From Solen grandis (Eukaryota > Mollusca > Bivalvia > Adapedonta > Solenidae): a stretch of DNA of 64,000 nt. Shown here piece after piece: positions 10,001-21,002 of this stretch. The notes below the pieces were generated by a model, which worked only from the letters and a program-made list of their open reading frames with translations, was not told the DNA's origin and did no database searches. Location: assembly GCA_021229015.1 (NCBI GenBank), contig CM037792.1:3977136-4041135 (forward strand), given 5' to 3'. Each line of letters starts with the position of its first letter. Positions within the stretch are counted from its first letter, which is position 1. The translations under genes and the position numbers were made by a program.

Positions 10001-10065
10001 GCACGACGAGTAAATTTTTGGCAGGATGAGTAGAATTTTTCATGTACTCGTCCTGCAGGACGAGT
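10001..10065. repeat. Stem-loop cluster with 20-bp perfect palindrome
   Basis: gcaggatgagta (10021-10032) pairs with tactcgtcctgc (10045-10056) with one G-T wobble, and actcgtcctgcaggacgagt (10046-10065) is an exact palindrome. A third related word, gcacgacgagta, lies at 10001. It follows the zinc-finger fragment as the other stem-loop follows the ORF at 575-1093. Confidence 0.65.
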
Positions 10066-12119
10066 GAGAGCCAAAATAATTTTCCAGCCCTGCTCTTGAA
10101 TGTCTATTTGGCTTTTGAAGATAATTTTCTTTTTTAATCACGACCATGTTGTTAACTATTTTATAAAACATTATAAGTCTAGCTTCTTTTCGTTGATCCA
10201 GCAATTTGGGAAAACCTTATGTGGGTTTATCTAAAAACTAGTTAGAAAAGATCTCTATTTAAATTGACTAAGAACCTAAAATTATTTAGAGACATTTAAG
10301 AGAACACCTGTATGTAAGCGTGGGAATTTCCATTTCAACCCACAGAATAAACAATATCTCCAAAGAAGAGATAAAGATCTAGTCTATTTCTCTTTTACAC
10401 TGAAGTAGGTGCGATTTTATATCAAGTTTTAGAAACTCCTTTTGATTTTTAATATATAATTTGGACAATGCATACTTTTGAGTATGTTAGTAAGCAGGTA
10501 TAAACATATCCAACTATAAGTTGTATCAGACACTGACCTGTGATCCGATCAGAAATGTTCAATTTTTGAAGAAAAGACGTTTTAACAAAAAAAAAAAAAA
10601 AAAAATCATAAAAAAGAAAGTGATAAATATTTCTTGCTTGGGTGAAGTTTTGTGACCTTGTCTGAAATTGCTTTAGATTTATTTTGTCATCTAAGTATAA
10701 AAACAAATGTAACAATTATTATAAAATAGGAAGACAATATATTTTGTGGAAAGAAACAACAAACCAAATCAGTTCCTTACTTTCTCTTCCGGTCCCTTTC
10801 AATCCGAAATAGAAATATTTCTAGGATATTTTGATATCAAACAGCTATTAAATATTTTTTTTTTGTTCCTTTCTTCTATTACGATAAAATTTACTCTAAA
10901 AGAAGACAAAATCCGAATTAAATCCATTGTTGTTGTTGTGGCAAAGAAGTTTTTCAACGGTGTTATTGTAATAAATACACGGTGGTCAATTTTGCATTAT
11001 GGCCTCCGCAGTAGTTACCTCCCCTTACAGTTGTCGAAACGTGACGTAACCGGTGCGCGGAGTTTGGGCCTGTAATCAATACCTCCCTTGTGTACGGAAT
11101 ACCGTTAGGGCCATCGCCACTGGCTGATTTGTTAGGGTACCCGATACACGACAATACGATGATGATAATGCGATATCACGAGTTAGACAGATAACGCGAG
11201 ACCACGATGATGATACAACGACATACGTATGATGATACTGCAGAACACAGATAACGAATGATAATGCGATTAGTATCGTGCTATCGTCATCGTGCATCGC
11301 GGTACACCATGCGTCGCTTGTCGTACCTCGCGTTATCATCTGTACTGTCGCAGTATCATCATCGTCTGCGTTATCATCATGTGGTCTCGCGTTACGTCGT
11401 CGTAACATCGTTTTTAAATTATTTCGTATCCCCGTACTTGTGCTAACCGAGAGAATTAGACAACTACAAAGATTTCGTTTTCATCATTATCTGTCAGAAT
11501 ATCGTGAAAAAAACCCTGTACAAAATATATGTTTAAATTATTTGTTATTTGTATAAAATCGGCAATTAAAAGTGAAAAAAATGGTGAGAAAAAATTGACT
11601 GACTTCTCTATCTTTGCCATGACGTCACCGATAGACTAAACCCTGCCAGAATAATATATATTGTATTGAACAATTCACAATTACTGTAACTTATTTCTAA
11701 AATGGTAAACGGTTAAGGGTGTACATGTGTAAATCAATTTACTTTCATATAACAATATTAAGAGTATATTCTTCAGACTTGATAAAACTGTTCGCTAAAA
11801 ATGTATTGGATATCAGCTGATATGGGAGGCGGTCATGATGAAAAGAAAGAAAGAAAGAAAGAAGAAAGTCATATTAGAATATTTTTAGTTGCGTGTGACG
11901 TCAGTCACACCAACTATACTGTTAGTACCTACATTCTGAGCATCCGTTTCTCTACTTTAAAAACCGAATAACCTCTCAATATTGTAAATATGATTTCAAC
12001 ATTGGTATTAAAGCAAAAGCAAAAGTGTTGAAAAATAAATTTTACGCCAAAAATATATATTTACCGGACACAATATTTGTCCGTGGCATAAATGCACAAA
12101 AGAACTAATTTCGCTATGA
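10066..12119. other. Non-coding stretch with an interrupted palindrome
   Basis: No gene is supported. From 11145 to 11410 the sequence is rich in gatgat and atcatc with an imperfect inverted repeat. taacgcgagaccac near 11192-11205 matches the reverse complement of gtggtctcgcgtta at 11381-11394. ORFs here are artefacts of that low-complexity palindrome. The segment 10990-11066 resembles pieces at 34170-34200 and 35105-35145 in reverse orientation. Confidence 0.5.
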
Positions 12120-12990
12120 TGTTGCATACTATCATTTGGCCATGCGGAGGAATGCATTTGATCACACAGTTCTCCCTATCTTAACTTATGGAAGTGAAAT
12201 ATTTGGATATGAAAACAGTGACCTCTTAGATAAAGTTCACAAGAATTACGAAAGCAAAGCAATCTACACCAATATCATTTTTGTATGGAGAACTAGGTAG
12301 ATACACCATTTCAGTAGAAGTTGAAAGTCGTATGATAGCTTATTGGAGCCGCTTATTACTTGGCAATGAACAAAAAGTATGTTTACAAATTGATAAGTAC
12401 ATGTTAAATCAAAGAGAATGAATTTCTAATAGGATAGATAAGGTTAAAACACCCTTAATGTCTGTCGGGCGACCTGACCTGTGGGAAAATCAATTTCAAA
12501 TAGGCAATAAAACTTACAAATTGAAATAAAATGCATAATAATTGATGAATTTAAAAAGACTCCAACCTTTAACAAAGGAATTATTCATTCCAGTTTAAAA
12601 AAAAAATGAAACTTTGAAAACTATTTCAATAAACTATATTAACTTCTTCAAACTAAGAACCACAAACCATGCACTTCCTGTTGTGACGGGACACTTTTTG
12701 AAATAGATTTATGCACTTTGTGTGACAGGGACCTGGTTGGTACTTAGGAACACTATTTATTAAACTGTGATTATTTTCAAAAGGAGAGACAAACATTCCT
12801 TGATCCTATTATTATTAATATTCCGAGACACCATTTAACATTTAAAACCCTGATGCAATAAAAGTCAGATATTGTTTTAGAAAACATCAGTAAGTTTGTA
12901 AATAATGTTATTTTACTGGGTAAATCATAAATTGCATGTATTAGATCAGCAAGGTTCACTCAGGAGAATGTATTTGGAATTATTAGTGCA
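12120..12990 (+). mobile_element. Decayed non-LTR retrotransposon (LINE) 3' part
   Basis: Broken frames on plus give LPILTYGSEIFGYEN, then YGELGRYTISVEVESRM and IAYWSRLLLGN, and further on LCTLCDRD and HYLLNCDYFQKERQTF. These correspond in order to the post-RT region and terminal zinc-knuckle of the intact copy at 29275-30588 (LNFGSEIWG, YGEVGRVPLL, RYWAKIL, CPRYRELR). Multiple stops and indels show that it is dead. Confidence 0.7.
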
Positions 12991-13049
12991 AAAATATAAG
13001 ATATAGGTAGGTTCGGATAATTTGCCTAAAAAACAACAACACAGGTACT

Positions 13050-13560
13050 TGGGTTATCTGCCTCGAAATAGCCAGGCTGCTCGGAAATTCTGCATCGGAA
13101 ATGCCAGCTGCTCGGTTTTTCAGTTTCGTAATAGCCATGCTGCTCGGAAAACATGTTCGGATACGATGCTTGGAATTTGCTCGAAACAGTTTTGGTTTCT
13201 GTTAGAAAGCAGCTGCGAATTGCCTGAAGCAGTGCTTGATATTCATCTTAAAAGCAGCTGCTCGGAAATTTTGCCTCGGAAAAGCCAGGTGCTTGGATAT
13301 TCAGTCTGAAAAGCAGCTGCTCGATTCTGCTCGGAAAACCAGGGCTGGATATCAGTCTTGAATAGCTGCTCGAAATTCTCCTCGAAAACCAGTCTGGAAT
13401 TCAGTCTGGAAAGCAGGCTGCTCGGAATTGCCTCGGAAACCAGTGCTGGATATTCAGTCTTGTGCCTCGAAAGCCAGGTGCTGGGATATTCAGTCTTAGA
13501 AAAGCCAGGCTGCTCAGATAATCTGCCTTGGAAGAGCCAGGGCGCTCGGATTGTCGCACT
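13050..13560. repeat. Degenerate minisatellite, ~30-bp units
   Basis: Words such as agccaggctgctcgga, tctgcctcggaaa and atattcagtctt recur many times with indels across about 500 bp. The array ends about 200 bp upstream of the conserved promoter block of gene A. The ORFs across it reflect repeat structure. Confidence 0.75.
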
Positions 13561-13758
13561 TAAACTGTATAATATGCAATTTGACGATCAATGTATCAAA
13601 TGAATGGTTTTTAAAAGGTGGTTAGTACTGAAAAAAAAAAAAGTTATGAACTGAGGTTCAAGTGTAACATGCTCTCAGCCTCAGCAATATAATAAACACG
13701 AATTAAAACTTATCGAACCATAACTATTGAGGTATACCGTCTTGCACTAACACAATTA

Positions 13759-13808
13759 ACGATGCGAGAAAATACCAAGAGCAACAGCTGTGGATAATTC
13801 TGTTGGGT
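13759..13808 (+). promoter_or_regulatory. Conserved proximal promoter block of gene A
   Basis: Fifty bases align without gaps to 56588-56539 on the minus strand, upstream of gene B, with about 42 identities. The core contains agaaaatacc and caacagctgtggataatt, the latter with an E-box-like CAGCTG. It lies 42 bases upstream of the TATA box. Confidence 0.7.
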
Positions 13809-13850
13809 CAATAGAAAATACTTATCCAAGGCACCAAGCAAAGGTTTTTT

Positions 13851-13858
13851 TATATATA
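13851..13858 (+). promoter_or_regulatory. TATA box of gene A
   Basis: The sequence tatatata followed by gtgaa matches tatatata followed by gcgaa in gene B at 56506-56499. Transcription would be expected to start about 30 bases downstream, near 13880. Confidence 0.7.
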
Positions 13859-13879
13859 GTGAATACTATTACCAAATTG

Positions 13880-13968
13880 TTCATTGTACACGTCGCGGTT
13901 TTGATTTAACCGTTTGTTATTATTGGACACCTGGACTTTGAGATAAAAAAAACAAAACAACGATTTTG
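13880..13968 (+). other. Predicted non-coding first exon of gene A (start approximate)
   Basis: The exon end acgattttg|gtatgt at 13968 is identical in gene B. The stretch gacacc-ggactttgagataa just before it is shared too. The 5' end is inferred from the TATA box. The exon would splice to the acceptor accag at 14462, three bases before the start codon. Confidence 0.6.
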
Positions 13969-14465
13969 GTATGTATTATTACGCGAAAGAAGTAGTTTTG
14001 CTCAGTATGATTTTTTTATATTTTTTTTTATTTCAGTATACTCTCACTTCGTTAATGCGTATTATATATATGTAAGACACCTTTATATAAATGTACAAAT
14101 AAATAAGTATTTTTACTAAGCTACTTATTTTAGTTTAAGACACTTTATGTTCTTATCTATGTTTAGATAAGATATTTTTCAAGATAAAGATTCCATTTTC
14201 TTATTAAATAATGATTACAAAGTTTAATACGCATTAATTCGAAACTGAAATCCCGCTTCTGTTTATGGATTCAGCTATATATAGATTTGAGTGACACTTA
14301 GGATATTACGCTTTCTTACTAATTTGACAAGGGGGGATATGTTTATATTATTATGAAAAACATATATTTTTTAATGTTCTTATATAACAAGATATAATAC
14401 ATACAAAAATAATTTCACAAACTATGTTGCAAAAATTATTAATGTCACTATTTTTATACCAGGTT

Positions 14466-14535
14466 ATGTTGTTCCAACGCGAGATATGGGTATGTCTCAT
14501 GGTAGGACTTGTAGGAGCTCAGACCACTGTACCAG
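14466..14535 (+). CDS. Gene A exon: signal peptide
   Basis: It encodes [20 protein letters not shown] and a few more residues, with a hydrophobic core [10 protein letters not shown]. The exon is 70 bases and ends in phase 1 (CCA G|gtaat). Gene B's first coding exon has the same length and the shared FQREIW text, which supports this start. Confidence 0.85.
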
Positions 14536-17500
14536 GTAATATATTACTACTACTTCTTCGACTACTATTTGACTTGACTATTTGAAATTACCGTCGACAG
14601 TATTTCAGTCATATAGCGACGTCCAGCTAATGACAGATGGAGGAAGACCCCGAATGTCTACTACTATTACAGTGCTACTACTTATAATAATAATGATGAT
14701 GATAATAATTAGATTTCGTTAATCAGGCCAAACGATAGGGCTTTCTGCTATGAAAACCATTTCAAACTCTTCAACTGAAATTACATTGTTTTTATACCAT
14801 AGTTATACCCGCTATGAATTTGTTCTTGTTGTATTATATCTGCATTTCTAAGTTGAAAAAAGTGATGTTTCACAAGGTAGTGTAATATATCCACCTCTCT
14901 TTACATGAAGAAAGAATCTAAAGATCATAGATGGAGAAATTGTCGTTGATTTTTTGTAAAATATTAACAAAATGATATAATTGTCTCCGTGTAGTTCCAA
15001 AGCCAGGGGCCTGTCCAGTACCATCTGGACCCGGTATTTGTATAGAAGGATGTAGCGATGACTTCAATTGCAAGGGCATTCAGAAATGTTGTTCAAACGG
15101 CTGCGGACATGTGTGCACGGATCCAGTTGTTGGTATGATATATGTACTTTTTATGGATTAACTTCTATGAATGGGAATACATGTACATGAACATCAATTA
15201 TAAATCCCAAAGTCAATATTGCAATGACTGTTGAAAGCTATGAACCAGTGAACCATATTTGACTGAATTGCAAAATATTGTTAAAAATGTGTACAACGTC
15301 ACTTTCACAGACGTCCTTTTGAAAATACATATTCAACACCGCATCATAACCCTGTATATGTTCAATCATTCAAGATCTATTAAAACCTGTCGTAATATTT
15401 CCGTTATTTGTTATATTTAGATAACATGCATATAATTTAATGCTTCAATGCATACGGACAACATTTAAATCACAATATGAAAAATTACGAACTTCTTTAT
15501 GCCATTAATATGGTTAAGTTGTAACAGAACCATACCTTGTTAGATTACCTATGAAACCATAAATGCTTTATGCTTATTTTTCTTAAGGATCCTGTAAAGG
15601 AAACCTAAAACCATAAATACCACTGACTTAACAAAATATATTATTAAAGACTGTTACATCTAATCATTAAAGTGACTATCTTCAGGTACCGACTGCAGTT
15701 TGGTGGCATGTGAAGCTCCGAAATGCACCAACCCTTACACACCTGAAGGCCAGTGTTGTCCGGTTTGTGGTAAATATTTGTCTTATTTGCTTGTAAGCTT
15801 CATTTAATCATATGTTGAATAAAATGATTGCACTGTGATTCATGTTATTATAAACTCAAATTGTTCCTTTCAGAGAAATCGTTTAAGCATTTCAATTGTT
15901 TCCACGTTTAATGAATGCGCATTGGTTAGCTGCCATTCTTCCACACGATGAAACTTATACCATGGCATCACCGACATTCTTATGACAGAATTAACATTTT
16001 CTATGACATAGTTTTTGCTAGATCAAACTTGATATGATATTTAAACTGTGAGTGCTTGATGTGTTTTTCGGTCTTGCTATCAGATTGTCCTTATGGAGCC
16101 GCCGAAGATCCATGTGCCGGATTCGCCGGATTTCAATGTAGAGAAGAAGGAACAACTTGCGTGATATTTGAAAACTACGCTGATGCCCTGGGACATTGCT
16201 GTTATGGTCAGTTAACTAATTGGAACTCAATCCCAAAACACACGCTAGTGATCTGTTTGTTGCCTATTATATAGCCAAAGGTTATTAAGAAAGTCTAAAA
16301 TGATAAAAACTTTGATAACCGTTTGAGCTCGCGCGTTTTATTCATCAGATGTGGGCGAACATTCCTCAATAGTATATTCACAAATAAAGTATAAAAGTAT
16401 GGAAATTTAAAGGTGTATTGTTGTAATTTCTACGGAAGTTCCGAGGGGACATGGTGTTTTCTTAGTAATTATCTCGTGGCCACGAGATAGTAATTAAGAA
16501 AGGAACGAAAAACAAATCTTGCTAACTCGTGGCCACGAATTAGTAACTAAGAAAAAAAAAAATAGTTCTCGCTATATCGTGGCTACGAAATAATCGAACG
16601 ATTTGATTGGCTAGCAAACTCGTGGCCACGACTTAGCTATCTCGTGGCCACGAGTTAACTGACCAACCAAATCGTTAGATTACCTCGATACTCACGATCT
16701 GAATGGCTAGCTACCTCGTGGCCACGAGTTAGCGATATTTTTTTCTTCTTAGTTACTAACTCGTGGCCACGAGTTAGCAAGATTTGTTTTTCTTTTTTTC
16801 TTAGTTACTATCTCGTGGCCACGAGATAATAACTAAGAAAAACACCATGTCCCCTCGGTGCTTCCGTAAATTTCCGCAGTCGGTGGACATACAAAGAGTA
16901 AGATTGATTTGATCGCACAGTCTTTGTTTTAATGGTGTCAATGTTAACCATCTCTGTTAATTTTGTTCCTGTGATCAAATTGCAATGGAACTTTATTTTA
17001 CATACATGGAATAAATTGTGACTAAACCAAAATTTGGTTATTTGTATTTTTCTCAGAACACTTCTACTAAAATATGGTATATATTAGGTGGCAAATTAGA
17101 AATTCGTTTAAGTGTACACAGTACATGTACCCTATCGTGCAAAGTAGGTCAGTAAACACATGTTGCCCAAATACGGATAATACGTACTTGATTAATCAGG
17201 TCATAAAGGTTGATCCCATTAGAAGTATAACATGCCTGTTGAATGTTAAGCGGATTAGCTGGAACTCGGATCTAAATGAGGCGAAAGACGAACATGCCAT
17301 TTTTCAGCCTGTAGCAAGATAAGATGGAGGTCATTTAAATCCTGGCCTCGCAGTTTCGAAGGAATAATGCACTTCGGCAAACAGTTCACTGGGTGTTGTT
17401 GCTGTTGTTGTATTGGGGTTTACCGTCGCTGCGATAGTATTTCAATCATTTAGCGACGTCCAGCTAATTACAGGTGGAGAAAGACCCCGAGTACACATAG

Positions 17501-20500
17501 GTACCCGGGTAGAACCACCGACCTACCGCAAGCCTGCTGGAGGGCTTCCTCACATGAAAAATCCGAAGTCCCTACCAGGATTCGAACCCACAGCGGCGAG
17601 GGGCTGAGAGATTTGTAGTCCATGACTGTAACCGCTCGGCCACGGCGGCCCCCTTCACTGGGTGTTACTCGGTTTTTGTGGACATGTACATCAATTGAAT
17701 GTTTTGATATTAATTTAACATTTGAAAAATAAAAATGACCCAATTTAAGTATGAGTATTTTTACATGTTTTATTTGCGTTTGTGTTCTTATTTCACACAG
17801 GTTTAGTATATTGATGAACCGTGAAATAAATTTGTCATTTTCAACATTAAGATACATGTATATAAATGAATGATTTGTATCATATTCACGTATAAGTTTA
17901 CTCTTTAGAGATTTTTGTAACCACGTACATATACTAAAGAAAGTTACTGAGGTAGCTTTTGTGCTTATTATATTTATTTACATGACAGGATCTACGGCAA
18001 TCTTTATTATTTTAAATTATCATTATAAATGTCAATAAATCTATGGCAGCATCGATTATATAATGTATGATTAAAACGTTCAGAACAGATGTAAAACCCT
18101 TAAATTAAAAAAAAAGATATTTATCTTTGTTTATAAAACATGCATTTAACATAAGAAATGATACGTTAAGCATGTATATTTTATATTACATGTACATATT
18201 TATTTAAAATGATTATCATTTACCGCCATAGCTTTGTTTATGTTTAAATGAAATTATGTTTACACTGTCGTATTGCTATTATAATCCACTCTGTATGTTA
18301 TATTGCAATGAACTTTAAGTGTCCGCCTCGGGTGCGAGAGGTCGTGAGCTCGATCCCCGGCCGCGACATACCAAAGTCGTGAACAAAGCTACTGTTATAG
18401 CTCCCTTGCTTGGCGCTCAGCATATAAGGGCAGTTGCAGGACTGGTCGGCCCGGTGTCAGGATAATGTGACCGGGTGTGGTATCATGCCACATGTCTACG
18501 GCGTGATACTGCAGTGTGGCAGCACTATATCTGTCTCAAGTAGACATTGTCTCCAAATGACTGAAATACTGTCGGTGGAACGTTAAATTCAACAAACAAA
18601 CAATCAAAACTTTAAGTGTCAATAAAATGTCCGTCCTGTTCAGTAAAACGAATACAATAGTACTTCTCGTTAAACAATATTATCCACTTTTAGGTTTGAG
18701 ACGGTATAGGAATCATGCAATTACCAGACTGACCACTCATATTAATACATATGTATATTCGTGTATTCAAAACTTATCACTCCGTTCAAGAAAAAATAGT
18801 GCACACATATACAGATAAACAATGTATCCAATAAAATTTATTGTGTAGTACTTTCTTATGATTTAGCATAGGCAAATATCATCCGCTCAACACGATTACT
18901 ACGGTATTGTATCTAAATACTGGTAAATAAACGCTGAACTTTATTTGAAAATACCTCACTAATTTTATAGATTCAACTACTTTCAGCTATATTTCCTAAC
19001 AACTGCCTAGTAAAAGCTACCTTTGATCCACATAAGAAAGCCGTTTGCGCTTTTGAGTATTTGATTTTTCTATTGCAGAGAAACCGAAGACATGCTTCTA
19101 CAAAGGGAGTTTTTATGGGACTGGAGAGTCTTTTCAGGACGACTGTAACACGTGTGTTTGTGAAGATGATGGGTCGGTTGCATGCACGGAAATGTATTGT
19201 GGTATGTGGGCTTATCTTCATTCATATCATATGTTGTTTTGGTCATGGTTTCATCAGAACTTCCATTTCAAGGTTACCATGAAATAAAATTTGATATCGG
19301 TGTATATCGTGGTCAGTTATGTAGATTGACATGTAGGTATCTCGCAAAAGAAATTTTTATGCATATATTAGTGCGGTTCCTGCTTTATGATAGACAAAAA
19401 ATGGTTTTATTCCTGACATATACCGTATTCTGCAGAAGTATTCTTTACAATAGTTTCTTATGTCATATGTAGATAACGGGTCGTTTCCATCCAAATGTAC
19501 GGAAACATATTCTACGGACACGTGTATACCTGACCGAAAGCCTCGATGTGTACGAGTTAGCCCCTCGGTGACTATCGCCATATATTCTGTATAGTGATAG
19601 CGCTTCTAAGTCACGTTCCGTGGCTCGGGAGACTCCTAGATTGCTTCCGCTGTGTGCATTTTTTTATTAACATTAGTGCGTAAGTCATCTGTAGTTGTAT
19701 GAAACCAATGCCCAATTATTTTGCAGGGACGAATTATACTAGTATTAGTAACATTTATATCAGTTCTTTTTATCACCTTTTGTATATATGTTATGCTCTT
19801 CAGTTTTGGAGGAAATAAAAGTATTATATTCTGTTTTTATTTATCAAAATGTGTAATAAAAACAAACAGTGATGGAGGGTTATTTACTGATGGTCATAAA
19901 TGGAAATTAATTTTTCGATTTTTTTTCTTTTTAATTTTATTTCACTTGGATTAACATTTTTTGTTAAGTCTTTATTCAACACATCCTATAATCAGTTATG
20001 CTGGCTTCAACAACCATATCTTTTTCGTCATCATCATTTTTTTAACGAGTGAAGACACATCATGTTATATTTCGGCCAGGATGTCCTTAATATAGCACAT
20101 ATATGCGTTTAAAATATCTAATTTATCTTCAGGTCCCGACTGTAGTATGGTGCTCTGTAAAAAACCAGATTGTACCAAACCCTATACACCCGAAGGCGAG
20201 TGTTGTCCGGTTTGCGGTAAGTATTTCAGTCCTTATGCAAAAAGAATATTCAATCAAATGTAGAAAACAAGTAAAACACTAATTTCTATAATATATGTAA
20301 CTAATGTAACACTTAATCGCAAATGCTAACATATTTAAAATGTGTGTGTTTGATGGATGTAGTTTTGTGTTCCGCTCTCAGAATGTCCATACGGGGCCGC
20401 CAAAGATCCATGTCAGGGAATCGCCGGATTGTTGTGTCAAGAAAAGGGAACAACTTGCATGGTGTTTGAAGATTATCCTGATGCCATGGGACACTGCTGT

Positions 20501-20964
20501 TATGGTCAGTTATAATGTACACTAATGTTTAGCCCAATATTATTTTGGCTAAAAATACATGCATAATATAATATCGTTCTGTTAGTTACGTTTAACGATT
20601 TCTATATTGGACGGTTTTTTAACGAAAAAAATCCGTCCTTTAAAGTGATGTTGTCCTGGCGGGCTTCAGGCGTCGTCGGGCGTCCTCTCAGTTTTCCTGT
20701 CACCTGCTGTAAGCAGAGGTGATACATAGGGATTGCTTTTCCGTCAGGCCTCAGCTGGTGACACGCGCCAAGAACACTCTTCACACGCCAAGAACACTCT
20801 TGTTTATATTGTTGTATTAGGATTTACCGTCGCTGCGATAGTATTTCAATCATATAGCGACGTCAAGCTAATTACAGGTGGAGGAAGACCCCGAGTACAC
20901 AGAGGTACCCGGGTAAAAATCCGAAGTCCCTACCGGGATTCGAACCACCAGCGTTGAGGGGCTG

Positions 20965-21002
<38 letters not shown>

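Noticed and set aside
10963..11556. Several overlapping ORFs on both strands, up to 110 residues
   Set aside because: They come from the gatgat/atcatc palindrome, with low-complexity residues and no known features.
17580..17655. A tRNA gene on minus with A and B boxes
   Set aside because: The tRNA-like head runs into a conserved SINE body and tail and the acceptor stem is not clearly paired; it is a SINE promoter region.
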